From CANKHA01 sp963731585 (GTDB lineage Bacteria > Pseudomonadota > Alphaproteobacteria > Rhizobiales > Xanthobacteraceae), in the NCBI GenBank assembly GCA_963731585.1, contig CAVSWC010000010.1:173511-237510 (forward strand): a DNA stretch of 64,000 nt, in the 5' to 3' direction. A program made the translations under genes and the position numbers. Below, in pieces: positions 10,313 to 19,450 of the stretch. The first letter of the stretch is position 1. Each line of letters begins with the position of its first letter. Below the pieces are notes generated by a model, which was given only the letters and a program-made list of their open reading frames with translations, was not told where the DNA came from and did no database searches.

Positions 10313-10507
10313 TCAGCCGCAGAAAAGACGATACTCCTCTTTTGCCGCAACCACCTGCGCCGTGGGGTCGGAATGCGCCTTTGCGGGGCCAATCGCTAGC
10401 AGTTCAGCCGGACTTGGCGCCTTCTCGGGTTCCAAATACGCGCTGTGTGCGAGAAGAAGACCTAGCAACACCGAACCGGTCGTCGCGAAGTACGTGAAGA
10501 TTGGCAT
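10313..10507 (-). CDS. small membrane-anchored protein (MPIFTYF type)
   Basis: A 64-residue frame that starts MPIFTYFATTGSVLLGLLLA. The start is an N-terminal membrane helix typical of a family of very short Rhizobiales proteins, followed by a proline-rich segment and a polar tail. I chose the ATG at 10507 because homologs begin with this motif. The longer upstream extension is basic and shadow-like. Function unknown. Confidence 0.5.
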   Translation of the reverse strand: MPIFTYFATTGSVLLGLLLAHSAYLEPEKAPSPAELLAIGPAKAHSDPTAQVVAAKEEYRLFCG

Positions 10508-10908
10508 AACTTTTTCGAACCCCCGGCGATGGCTTCGATGATCTTCTTGTCGGGGTTGTCCGCCTCTGGGTTTTCGCTGCTTTGATGCTCGCTCTAGGAA
10601 ACAGCGATTGATATTGGCCTTTGGTGCAGAGGCTAATGAAGGCCGGACGATTTCCCGATCAGGGCTTGGCAAGCTTCGCGCTCTCGGAACGTTTCGCGTT
10701 ATCGGCAAGGCTGGCCATTTCGCGAAAGCGGCGCGCGAGCTCTAGAGAACTCACGCGGGATGCTGGTGATTTGTAGAGTGAGCCGCCAAAGCCTCCAGTT
10801 CGGAAGCCCGCGCGCGATAATGTTCTGGACCGAACACCACGCCACCCGTATTTACTTGCGTATGCCACCCGAGCCCTCGCTTTTTAGGATGTTATTTGCA
10901 TTCAGTGG

Positions 10909-10928
10909 TATTGTCCCTAGGGACAATA
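10909..10928. promoter_or_regulatory. 20-bp perfect palindrome, possible operator
   Basis: TATTGTCCCTAGGGACAATA is a perfect palindrome, with AGG and two ATGs starting 10-15 bases downstream. Its form fits a dimeric repressor site. The frame that follows is only 13-14 codons before a stop, so the target gene is either a short leader or is broken. Confidence 0.5.
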
Positions 10929-11235
10929 GGAAAACTCATGATGACGGGCACGTCGCGCGGCTGTTGGCAAGACGCCGACGACTGAAGTGGCGATCAGTCG
11001 TGCCGGGTCTTGCCGTCGTGGCCTTTGCCCGCCAGGGATGAAAACCGCTGATGAGGACAAATCGCGTCGCGATCGCTAGGCCGGTGCCGGCCCAACCGAC
11101 GTCGCACTAACCCATTGGAGCGGGTTCAATATCGATCCGCACAATCTGTTCGACGTGCAGTGTGGTTTCGCGCCTGGGCACCATTCCTTTCAAAAATAGA
11201 GTAATCTCAGGCGGCGGCCCATAGGAGGCACCAAC

Positions 11236-11751
11236 ATGGCCGAGCCCGATCACCATGGGATTTCCGCGCGGCTGTGGAGACTCCCTCGCCAGCTGTTGCT
11301 GGCATTGATCAATGCCACGGCGATCCTCGTGATCGTCGCTGCGATTCTTGCTCTCGTCGCTATTGCACGCATCGAGCATTTTGCCGGGAACATCGTTGCG
11401 ACGATGACTGACGCCGTGCTGTCTAAAGTTGATCTGCCGTCGAAAGATGTGCTGGCGAATATCCGGGAATTGACCGGGGAAGTCCGCGCACTTAGCAACG
11501 CCCTCCGGGAGATCAGGACAGGAGAAAACCCAGTCCTCCAATCCGAGATTGTGCGACTGAAGGAGAAACTAACCGCCCTAAGTACAAGCGTCGACCGACT
11601 TCGAAGCTCGAGATCGATCCTCACCGACGAAGTGGCTGCGCATTTTGGCGATACGATCACCCAGACGCTGATGAACCTGAGGGAGTGCCCCTCCGGCATT
11701 GGCGCAAATGGCAGCGTCACTGACCTCAAACACCAGGGGCGAAGACCGTAG
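11236..11751 (+). CDS. membrane protein with long coiled coil
   Basis: The 171-residue gene has an excellent AGGAGG seven bases before its ATG. One hydrophobic helix (LLLALINATAILVIVAAILALVA begins near residue 20) is followed by about 110 residues of heptad-like helix. The pattern suggests a single-pass protein with a periplasmic or cytoplasmic coiled coil, loosely like methyl-accepting or DUF948-type stalks. No domain is recognised. It lies 49 bp before aqpZ on the same strand and may share transcripts with it. Confidence 0.6.
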   Translation: MAEPDHHGISARLWRLPRQLLLALINATAILVIVAAILALVAIARIEHFAGNIVATMTDAVLSKVDLPSKDVLANIRELTGEVRALSNALREIRTGENPVLQSEIVRLKEKLTALSTSVDRLRSSRSILTDEVAAHFGDTITQTLMNLRECPSGIGANGSVTDLKHQGRRP

Positions 11752-11800
11752 AACATGTGAATGGATAAATGTTCGAGCTACTTCTTGGGTGGAGGATTGC

Positions 11801-12567
11801 ATGAACAAAGACATTACGCGGCGGATAGCGGCGGAGTTCTTTGGCACGTTCTGGCTCACGTTTGGTGGCTGTGGCGCTGCCGTGCTGGCCGCGGCGTTTC
11901 CAAGTCTCGGCATCGGTTTTCTGGGCGTTTCGCTCGCATTCGGCCTTTCGGTCCTCACCATGGCCTACGCGGTCGGGCATATCTCGGGAGGGCACTTCAA
12001 CCCGGCCGTTACGGTCGGCCTGTGGTCAGCAGGACGCTGCGCCAACAACCACGTCCTGCCATACATCATCGCCCAGGTCATTGGTGCGATCGCCGCGGCC
12101 GGAATGCTGTGGATGATCGCATCCGGTAAGGCAGGCTGGATCCCAGGGGAGCTTTCGCGTCGAACGGCTACGGCGAACTCAGCCCTGGCAAGTATAGCCT
12201 CACAGCGTGCTTGGTGACCGAGGTGCTGCTCACTTTCTTTTTCATCTTCATCATCATCGGTACGACGTCGAGAGGTGCCGCGGTGGGCTTTGCTGGCATC
12301 CCGATCGGTTTAGCCTTGACATTAATTCACCTGATCTCCATCCCCGTTACTAACACCTCAGTTAATCCGGCGCGCAGCACCGGCCCCGCCCTGTTTGCGG
12401 GGGGAGAGTATGTCGGACAGCTCTGGTTGTTCTGGGTGGCTCCGTTGATCGGCGCGGCCATCGGTGGCGTGATTGCGCGGTGGATGTACGAGCCGGCCGA
12501 CATCACCGAAACACAGGTGGTCGACATCATCGAAACCGAAGTGGTCAAGGAACGGCGAGTTTACTAG
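11801..12567 (+). CDS. aqpZ: aquaporin Z (MIP family), one frameshift
   Basis: Starts MNKDITRRIAAEFFGTFWLT after a GGAGG site. Both NPA boxes of the aquaporin pore are present: GGHFNPAVT near residue 65 and TNTSVNPARS in the second half. The arginine after the second NPA, part of the selectivity filter, is also there. One missing base in the G-run near 12150 breaks the frame. After correction the text reads GAFASNGYGELSPGKYSLTA, as in AqpZ. The protein conducts water across the inner membrane. A 158-bp piece of this gene is duplicated at 42239. Confidence 0.85.
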
Positions 12568-12646
12568 GCTTCACGCCTTTCAAAGTGAGCGATCTCGGCG
12601 ATCTTGCGCAGCGTGTCTGCCAATTTTATTTTGTTTCGAGCATGTA

Positions 12647-12784
12647 TCATCCACTCTCGACTTCGGTAAAGGACGCGACGAGCATGGCATCGCCGTTGAT
12701 GAAGCCGGCGACGGCGGCCTGTTGCGCCTCCAGACCCAAGCCGCTCCTACCTTGGCGCTCGGTGCTGACGCGGTAGTAAGCGAC
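12647..12784 (-). pseudogene. N-terminal fragment of a serine resolvase
   Basis: The minus strand reads VAYYRVSTERQGRSGLGLEA, then QQAAVAGF and FTEVESG, and stops at 12647. YYRVST is the strand carrying the catalytic serine of the resolvase/invertase family, and EVESG is the matching helix start. Only about 46 codons are recognisable, so this is a remnant. It lies just downstream of aqpZ. Confidence 0.6.
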
Positions 12785-12829
12785 GGCCGCGCCAGAGCGC
12801 GGTTCCCCACCTCGAAAGACGCCGCTTAA

Positions 12830-13335
12830 TCAGCCAATAGTAAGTACGCGAACAGGGAGGGATGAAATCGCCGGAGATATTAAGCCCGTGAAATTGCAGA
12901 CTTTGTATGTTACTCGGTTGGCGACGTGAACGCGCACTCCGGAGAAGAGCATTCCATCAGGCGCGTCCGCCATCAGTGAAAAGATCACAGCCTCCCCTGG
13001 CTCCGCCCCGGGTGCGACTAAGGTGAAGTCTTTGCAACGCCCGTTCGCTACTGCTCCGGCGGCCAAGCTTATCAATGCCCCGTTTCTACGTCTGCGCCCT
13101 TGATGTCGACGGCTGTGAGCGAATTATTCGCCACAGTGCCAGACCGCACGGAGTTCGGTGCCAGCTTTGTGAAAGTGACGGCTGCATCAGCGAGGTCCTC
13201 CGCGATGATTGAGCCGTTGATAATGTCGCTACTGCCAACAGTGTCCGCCGCATGAACCGCAGGACCAAGCGCGACCAAAAGAGCGATGCACGAAACAATA
13301 AGTGCCGGCGAGGGTGTTTTGAGCTTAACTGTCAT
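12830..13335 (-). CDS. exported hypothetical protein, one frameshift
   Basis: The N-terminus MTVKLKTPSPALIVSCIALLVALGPAVHA is a signal peptide. It is followed by a repeat-like stretch SSDIINGSIIAEDLADAAVT and NGS/NNSLTAVDIKG motifs, seen in cell-surface proteins with stacked turns. A one-base shift near 13077 moves the frame to ISLAAGAVANGRCKDFTLVA and a C-terminal beta-rich part ending at 12830. GGAGG lies upstream of the ATG at 13335. Function unknown. Confidence 0.55.
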
Positions 13336-13369
13336 GTGAGCCTCCTTGGCGAGTTCGCTTGGGTATTCA

Positions 13370-13522
13370 TTAGCACCATGGCGTCCGTTTTGGGCACCGA
13401 TCGCGACGGCAATGAAACGGCTTCGCCAATCCCTCGGCGATCTGCACCGCGGCAACGTCTTTGCCTGCCACCGTCAGCACTCCGCAGGCTCTCCCTCGAT
13501 TGCAGGCCGGCGTTCCCTCGGT
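13370..13522 (-). pseudogene. C-terminal tail of a thermonuclease-like protein, copy 1
   Basis: The minus strand encodes TEGTPACNRGRACGVLTVAG, then KDVAAVQIAEGLAKPFHCRR and a C-x-x-x-x-x-C end before the TAA at 13370. GKDVAAV-IAEGLAKPF matches the C-terminal part of staphylococcal-nuclease-like proteins (GRDV-x-x-x-LI-x-EGLARP). The first two thirds of the domain, with its catalytic arginines, are absent. It is a direct repeat of 14701-14852. Confidence 0.5.
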
Positions 13523-13588
13523 CCGTCGCTTGGCGCAACGCTCGTTGCCACCCGAGGGCTGGCTTTCCCGATTGTTATATTAAGTAAG

Positions 13589-14560
13589 TCACTCTTGAAG
13601 CGCGGCGGTCGCTTTCTGGTTTCTTAGTTGTGCGATGTCTTGCTGCTGTTGCTTTACCAGGGCGCGCAGTTCTGTGAGCTCGCGCCGCAAATCGCCGCTG
13701 TCGTTTGCTGACTGAGCCGACGCAGCTATCATCGATCTTACCTGCCCAACAGTGGCGGCATCGGTATTAGCCGCGCCATGCTGGACATTGACGATGCGCC
13801 GCCGTGCCGTGCGGGTGCCAACCGAAAGGGTATTTGCCACGTCGGCGACGGATCCTGCGCCGATCGCAACGGCCACGTTCGCCGTCGCACGTGCAGAGTA
13901 GCCGATCGCGACGGTGTTGGATGCGGTGATGTTGGTGCCCGCAGACCCACCAATCGCAATATTGCGATCGCCAGTCACCTTATAACCGGCGTCAAAGCCC
14001 AGTGCGGTGTTGTAGTTGCCGGTCACGTCCCGGCCGGCGACATGGCCCAGTGCGGTGTTTCCGAGGCCGTTAACTCCATTACCGGCGATAACGCCGACTG
14101 CCATATTGTCATTACCGGTCACTTTCTGACCTGAAGCATAGCCAAACGCGGTATTGCCGGCGTTGGTCCCGCCGGCGTCATTCCCGGCGGCGGCACCGAC
14201 GGCTGTGGACCCCGCGCCGACCGCGTGGGCATTAAAACCGATCGCCATGCCGTTCCCGCTAGCCGCCGTGGCGTTCGTGCCGACCGCGGTAGCGTTGACG
14301 CCCGCCCCGCTGGAGACGCCCACAGCCACACCATTGTTGTTTGCCGTGGCAAACTTCGAGATGGCGGTCGAGCTAGCGCCGGAGGCGTTGGCTTGGCATC
14401 CCTCAGTCTGCAACAGTGCGGACTGGGCGACGCTACCGGAGTTACATCCGGCCATCACCGGAGCGGCCGAAAGAGCCAGCGCCCCGGCGGTAAACGCGCA
14501 GCTTGCCAACAAGGCGATGGGATAGCGGCGCGCGCGATTGGCGCAAAGGATGTGTGGCAT
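13589..14560 (-). CDS. YadA-like trimeric autotransporter head protein lacking a membrane anchor
   Basis: A protein of about 323 residues from the ATG at 14560. A signal peptide (ARRYPIALLASCAFTAGALA) is followed by about 13 left-handed head repeats of the Hep_Hag/YadA type (NTALG, NIAIG, TAVG and similar). A neck motif (RRIVNVQHGAANTDAATVGQ) and a short coiled coil of about 50 residues follow. The protein then ends with no outer-membrane beta-barrel. It should be exported and trimerise, but the anchor must come from another protein, or the trimer is released. A start at 14605 is possible. Confidence 0.8.
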   Translation of the reverse strand: MPHILCANRARRYPIALLASCAFTAGALALSAAPVMAGCNSGSVAQSALLQTEGCQANASGASSTAISKFATANNNGVAVGVSSGAGVNATAVGTNATAASGNGMAIGFNAHAVGAGSTAVGAAAGNDAGGTNAGNTAFGYASGQKVTGNDNMAVGVIAGNGVNGLGNTALGHVAGRDVTGNYNTALGFDAGYKVTGDRNIAIGGSAGTNITASNTVAIGYSARATANVAVAIGAGSVADVANTLSVGTRTARRRIVNVQHGAANTDAATVGQVRSMIAASAQSANDSGDLRRELTELRALVKQQQQDIAQLRNQKATAALQE

Positions 14561-14700
14561 GGTTGCCCCCGGGATGTGACCCCACGGCGCGGGGTCGCGA
14601 TGCACCGGGATGTTAGGCTTATCGCAGGGCCTGAGTCTTGGCTTTTCCGCCCGTAAGGAAGGTCGTTTGTGAAGCTCAGGACGGCGGCTTTACGGCGGCG

Positions 14701-14852
14701 TCAACACCACGGCTGCCGTCTCGGGCACCTGTCCCGGCTGCAATGAAACGGCTTCGCTAGTCCATCGGCTATCAGCACCGCCGCAACGTCTTTGCCTGCC
14801 GCAGTCAGAACACCGCAGGCTCGCCCTCGATTGCAGGCCGGCGTTCCCTCGG
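14701..14852 (-). pseudogene. C-terminal tail of a thermonuclease-like protein, copy 2
   Basis: The same peptide as copy 1: TEGTPACNRGRACGVLTAAG, KDVAAVLIADGLAKPFHCSR and a final RRQPWC before the TGA at 14701. It lies upstream of the YadA-like gene, just as copy 1 lies upstream of the exported protein at 13335. The paired positions suggest a tandem duplication of a tail plus surface-gene unit. Confidence 0.5.
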
Positions 14853-15007
14853 TTCCCGCTGGGCAGAGAGCATCGGACCCCCGGGTGACGGTAGCCGTCC
14901 GAACCTCGCTTCTGTTGCAGGAAGGCCGGTAATAGGCGAGTATTCACGCCAGTTCGGGAGTCATCTGGAGAATCCCGGTTCAACGTAAGGTTTCGTTGGG
15001 GGGCGCC

Positions 15008-17377
15008 ATGAACCTTCGTCAGTTACTTTTGCCTAGCGCGCGGTTGCTCGCCGGCGTGATCTGCCTCACATTTTTTGGCGGGACCGCATCCAGCCTGGCG
15101 GCAGGCCTGTTTGAGCAAGCGACACCGGCCGATATGGCGGCCGTGGCCAAGCGGGCTATTTCGCGAGACGCGGTGACCGTGCGTCAGCGTTTCGTCCGGA
15201 TCAACCAGACCGAACTCACCCGCCACCTTGCTCCCATCGGAATGGATCGGTCGCCGCAACGGGTCGAGCGGGCGCAGGCGCTTGACGGCAATATCACCCT
15301 TGAACTGTTTCCCAATGCGGTCGTGAACCTACGGCGAACCGATGTCACCGCGAATCCGGACGGCGGCTACGTCTGGGAAGGGGCGGACCCGGACAAGGCT
15401 TTTTTTGAAGCGCTGCTGATCATCGAGAATGGCGGGGTCTACGGCCGGGTTCAGCTCAAGGACAGGATTTTTCGGATATCGCATCTCGGGGGTCGATTGC
15501 ACCTTGTGACCGAACTCGATCCGAGACCGCTTCCCGCCGGAAGCGCCACCAATACAATCGCTACCGGACAGCGTCGCCGATCGACCCGATCGAACGCAAT
15601 CGGAATGAATTGCGCTTGCCGTCCGCTACCGATGCCCCAAGGGCCGCGGCTGCTCCCGACCGGCGTGCCGGTCCGGGTCTTGGTCGCATACACGCGGCCG
15701 CCAGCGGCAGACGCCACAGCCAAAGGCTCAAGCATCGCGCAAGAAATCAATAAAGCTATCATGCTTGCAAACCAGGCCTACAAGCGCGGCAACATTCCGA
15801 TCTTCCTCCAAGCCACGGCACCGACCTTTGTTGCCTACACCGAAACCGGCAATTCCAGACACTGACCTGGACGCCCTCAGGACGGGACCAGCCTTTGCGG
15901 CTATCAGGACAAAGCGAAACGACGTAGACGCGGATCTTGTTTCTTTGCTCGTCGCGAACGCGGATTCTTGCGGGCTCGCGCCGCTACCACCGGTCAATAG
16001 CGACTCGAAGATGCCGTCGCCCAGCCAAACATCCAGGATGACGCGGCTACTCGGTGGTGTGACTCGATTGCATCGACAATCTCAGTTTCCATCACGAGCT
16101 TGCGCACAATATGGGGTTGGACCACGACCGGCATCGTCCTAGCCAGTGGCCATACCAACGCCGTCTACAATTATGGCTATGTCAATCTGCCGAAGCCGCA
16201 TCCGGACTGTCATGGCTTATCCTAACAAATGCAAGGCAGTCGGCGGCTTCGATTGCACGCGCGTCAACTGGTTCAGCTCGCCGACCGTCAAGGCGCAGCC
16301 CGGCAATGTCACCATCGGCGTGGCCCAGAACGAAGCCGGCGCGGCAGACAATACGCGGCGGCTGAAGGAGACCGCGGTTCTCGCGGCGAGCTATACGCCT
16401 TGGCCGGTAACAGCCAGTGCCCAAAGTATTCCTACTGTGCCGGGTGCAACCGGTAGCGATGCCATGGGCGTGAGCGCCGATGGTTCCGTGGTGGTCGGCT
16501 CTTTCAGCTCCTCCGGCCGCGCGGGCGTTTCGCTGGACCAAAGCGGGGGGCACGGTCGATCTGGGAGTTCTGCCGGGTGGCAACCTAGAGCGTTGCCGCC
16601 GGCGTGAGCGCCGATGGTTCCGTGGTGGTTGGCTATTCCACCCCGCGCAGGCGTTTCGCTGGACCAAAGCGGGGGGCATGGTCGGTCTGGGATTTCTGCC
16701 GGGTCATGTACCGAGAGCCATCGCCTACGGCGTGAGCGCCGATGGTTCCGTGGTGGTTGGCCGTTCCGATCCCGCCCGGCCAGCCGCGGGCGTTTCGCTG
16801 GACCAAAGCGGGGGCATGGTCGGTCTGGGAATTCTGCCGGGTCAGCACCGCAGAGCACAGCCAACGGCGTGAGCGCCGATGGTTCCGTGGTGGTTGGCTC
16901 TTCCGTTCCCGCTCGGCCAGACGCAGGCGTTTCGCTGGACCAAAGCGGGCATGGTCGGTCTGGGAGTTCTGCCGGGTCACAGCGATCAGCCATGCGACGG
17001 GCGTGAGCGCCGATGGTTCCGTGGTGGTCGGTCTAGTCCGACATCGCAGGCGTTTCGCTGGACCAAAGCGGGGGGCATGGTCGATCTGGGAATCCTGCCG
17101 GGTCACGTCATTAGCGCCGCCAAGGGCGTGAGCGCCGACGGCTCCGTGGTGGTTGGCAATTCCAATCCCTCGTCCGGCCCAACGCAGGCGTTTCGCTGGA
17201 CGGCAGCGACCGGAATGAAGTCGATCAATGCTCAGTTGGCGGCGCGCGGACATCGGTTTCACTGTGAATGATGCCAACGGTGTTTCCGCTGACGGATCGA
17301 CCTTTGCTGGTAGTGCTGGTGTTTCTCCTGAGAAGCCCTACATCGCAACGCTGCCGGTGCCGCCACCGGGTCCGTAG
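15008..17377 (+). CDS. secreted metzincin metalloprotease with HAF repeats, frameshifted
   Basis: The ATG at 15008 follows a G-run and starts a signal peptide (LLAGVICLTFFGGTASSLAA). A pro-like domain leads to VRVLVAYTRPPA, the first strand of an M12B-like catalytic domain. At 16093-16131 the DNA encodes HELAHNMGLDHDR, the zinc-binding HExxHxxGxxHD of metzincins. After the protease come six to seven copies of a repeat carrying GVSADGSVVVG and FRWTKAGGMVDLGVLPG, the HAF extracellular repeat. The frame ends YIATLPVPPPGP at the TAG at 17375. Several one-base shifts interrupt it, at least one in most repeats. It is likely an extracellular protease with a beta-propeller-like tail. Confidence 0.7.
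16467..17290 (+). repeat. HAF-repeat array
   Basis: Near-identical units starting ggcgtgagcgccgatggttc begin at about 16467, 16601, 16729, 16866, 17000 and 17125, followed by a divergent unit at about 17277. Spacing is 125-137 bp, uneven because of one-base shifts. Each unit encodes roughly 43-45 residues. The strong identity suggests recent unit expansion. Confidence 0.85.
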
Positions 17378-17534
17378 CAGCAATCGAGGGCGGCTACCCA
17401 CGCGTTGTGGCCTGGCAGGAATAGGCACAAGCCGAACTTCGCCTGCTGAACCTGCGCAGGGCCTGCACCTTCTTCAATAAACTTGCGACGGGTGGTACCG
17501 GGGAACGGAGTGGCTCTTCCGATCGACCGTCGCG
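17336..17534. repeat. left arm of a 200-bp inverted repeat bounding the cassette
   Basis: This segment, from the last codons of the HAF gene to gatcgaccgtcgcg, matches the reverse complement of 23821-24020, roughly nine bases in ten by eye. Both arms encode the tail YIATLP-x-PP-x-GP and stop. The opposite strand of both arms keeps a frame with KFIEEGAGPAQVQ ending LFLPGHNA. This looks like two convergent gene ends. Confidence 0.8.
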
Positions 17535-17550
17535 AAGGCGCTGTCCCACC

Positions 17551-17614
17551 TCTGTTTAGTGGATTATTGACAGTGCGGCGCGAATCGCGCTGTAAATAGA
17601 CACCTAAACAGGTG
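17551..17614 (+). promoter_or_regulatory. probable promoter and operator of the cassette XRE gene
   Basis: TTGACA at 17567-17572 and TGTAAA at 17591-17596 are separated by 18 bases. TGTTTAG at 17553-17559 lies upstream, and CTAAACA at 17604-17610, inside the near-palindrome CACCTAAACAGGTG, lies downstream. The placement on both sides of a promoter suits autorepression by the XRE protein that follows. Confidence 0.5.
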
Positions 17615-17629
17615 ACGAAAGAGGAAGTC

Positions 17630-17984
17630 ATGGTCAGCGGGAGGGAGAAAGTTCGGGGCGTTCATCCGCCGCGAGCGGGAGGCCAAGGAGATCGGCTTGC
17701 GCGAGATGGCGAAGATGATCGGGGTCAGCCCGACCTACCTGTCGAAGGTCGAGCGGGACGAGTTCCCGCCGCCGGCCGAGGACAAGGTGAAGGCGATCGC
17801 CAAGATCATCGAGTGCGATCCCGACGATCTGCTGGCGCGGGCCGGGCGGGTGTCCACCGACATCTCGGACATCATCAAGCGCCATCCGGTCGAACTGGCG
17901 GCGCTCCTGCGGACCACCAAGGGCCTGACGGCCGACGATATCGCCCGGCTGGCCCGGCAGGCACAGAAGGCGAAGGACGAGTGA
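17630..17984 (+). CDS. XRE-family helix-turn-helix regulator, one frameshift
   Basis: ATG at 17630 after AGAGGAAG. One extra A near 17650 breaks MVSGREK from FGAFIRREREAKEIGLREMA. The helix-turn-helix is in EMAKMIGVSPTYLSKVERD, with PPPAEDKVKAIAKIIECDPD after it, the usual lambda-repressor-like domain. A C-terminal segment of about 50 residues is helical. It is followed 49 bp later by an ImmA/IrrE peptidase gene, so the pair resembles ImmR/ImmA of integrative elements, in which the peptidase cleaves the repressor. It is likely the element's repressor. Confidence 0.85.
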
Positions 17985-18033
17985 TGGCGTAGAGCCACGG
18001 TTTCGACGATGCAGATGAGAGGATGACGACCTG

Positions 18034-18811
18034 ATGCCGAAGAAAGTGCCCTACCTCCGCGAGGAGCAGATCGAGCGCGATGCGGCGGCGCTGCTGGCCG
18101 AGTATGCGCAGGCGCGCAATGTCGTGATCGCGCCGCCGATCCCCATCGAGGACATCGTCGAGAAGCATCTGAAGCTCGGCATCGAGTTCGACGACATGCA
18201 CCGACTGCTCCGCGTGCCGCGCTCCGGCCTCGGTCTCGATCCCGACATCCTCGGGGCGATTTGGTTCGATGAGCGCCGCATCGTCATCGACGAGAGCCTC
18301 GACCCGGAGGAGAACCCGTCGAAGGAAGGCCGCTATCGCTTCACGCTGGCGCACGAGGGCGGCGGCCATTGGCGGCTGCACCGTCACCTGTTCGCCAAGG
18401 ACCCGGCGCAGGTCTCCTTGTTCAACGAGCCGGCCCCGCCCTCGGTCATCTGCCGTTCGAGCCAGGCGAAAGAACCCGTCGAGTGGCAGGCGGATTTCTA
18501 TGCGTCGTGCCTGCTGATGCCGCGCAAGCTGGTCATGGCCGCATGGGATGAGATGTTCCCGGACCGCAAGCCCAGAGTGCTACGACCTGAGATGCCGATA
18601 GGGCACCCATATGTCGAAATTGAGCGGATGACGGATGAGTTCGGAAATCCGATCGGTGCGGGCGCAGATGACTTCGTTCTGGAGAATTTTGCTCGCCCTC
18701 TCGCCGAGCAGTTCATCGTTTCGCCGATCGCCATGCGCATCCGGCTTGGAGAAACTCGGCCTGCTGCATCGCGAGGTCCCGCACCAGCGCATCTTTGCCG
18801 GCGGGGCATAG
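18034..18811 (+). CDS. ImmA/IrrE-family metallopeptidase, one frameshift near the end
   Basis: About 258 residues. The central motif is FTLAHEGGGHWRLHR followed by EWQADFYASCLLMP. These are the zinc motif and the third ligand helix of the ImmA/IrrE (gluzincin-like) family. The spacing in HEGGGH is one residue longer than the textbook HExxH. One extra G near 18750 breaks the frame. Corrected, it ends RLEKLGLLHREVPHQRIFAGGA at the TAG at 18809. It probably cleaves the XRE regulator upstream and so switches the element on. Confidence 0.85.
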
Positions 18812-18836
18812 GCCCCTTTTTTGAGGAGACCGTAAA

Positions 18837-19100
18837 GTGTCAACTGGACAGACAATAGAAATGGCAGGCGACAAAGCCGCGTTCGAGACGCGCGACTTCT
18901 ACCTCGCCTGCTTTCTGCGCTGCACGGGCTACGACCTCATCGATCTGCGCGCCGAAGGCCGTCGCAAGGTCTTCGTCTTCCGCGACCGACCGACCCGCCG
19001 CGACGACGTGCTGGCGTTCTACGGCCAGGGCGCCGCTGTCCCGCCGCTGGCGTTCTCCGCAACCATCAAGGACATGAAGGCGCTGTTGCACAATGCATAA
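18837..19100 (+). CDS. DUF5659-like small protein
   Basis: An 87-residue protein starting at a GTG nine bases after the start of GAGGAG. An in-frame ATG at 18861 is less well placed. The core DFYLACFLRCTGYDLIDLRA, then RRKVFVFRD and a terminal IKDMKALLHNA match the DUF5659 pattern found on mobile elements of alphaproteobacteria. Function unknown. Its stop overlaps the next start by eight bases, which indicates an operon. Confidence 0.7.
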   Translation: MSTGQTIEMAGDKAAFETRDFYLACFLRCTGYDLIDLRAEGRRKVFVFRDRPTRRDDVLAFYGQGAAVPPLAFSATIKDMKALLHNA

Positions 19101-19314
19101 CGAACCGAACCAAGCGGACGCCGGGCAGTCCGGTGGACCGCAATTCCGCGAGGCGTTCGATCGCCTCGTGCAGATCGTCCTCGACGGTCTCCGCCACGGT
19201 CATTTCCGCTGTGCGATTTCGAGCGGGATCGGGAAGGGTAACCGGCGCGAACTCGTGATCGAGGCCGGCAAGTCGCACAAGTTCACCATCCCCGAGGAAG
19301 AACTGCCGCGCTGA
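19093..19314 (+). CDS. small hypothetical protein of the cassette
   Basis: A 73-residue frame overlapping the DUF5659 gene by eight bases. The middle part FREAFDRLVQIVLDGLRHGHF is an amphipathic helix, and the end GKSHKFTIPEEELPR looks like a short beta hairpin. No family is recognised. Operon position and codon use like its neighbours support it. Confidence 0.6.
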   Translation: MHNEPNQADAGQSGGPQFREAFDRLVQIVLDGLRHGHFRCAISSGIGKGNRRELVIEAGKSHKFTIPEEELPR

Positions 19315-19450
19315 CGCGGCGCCGATAGCGGCGATCCCTGCGATGGGGACGCCGAGATGCAAATCACGTCAAGGTCCAGCGTCATCGGTGGGATTCCGAG
19401 ACCGGAGACCAGGAGCACGGAGCGGCGAGGAACCGCCCGTGAGGTCTTCG

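Noticed and set aside
9875..10399. 174-codon plus-strand frame
   Set aside because: One hydrophobic stretch only, no ribosome-binding site, and its end overlaps the more convincing small minus-strand gene at 10313.
16467..17290. Possible CRISPR array
   Set aside because: Units of about 130 bp are near-identical throughout, with no short repeat plus unique spacer structure, and they encode HAF protein repeats.
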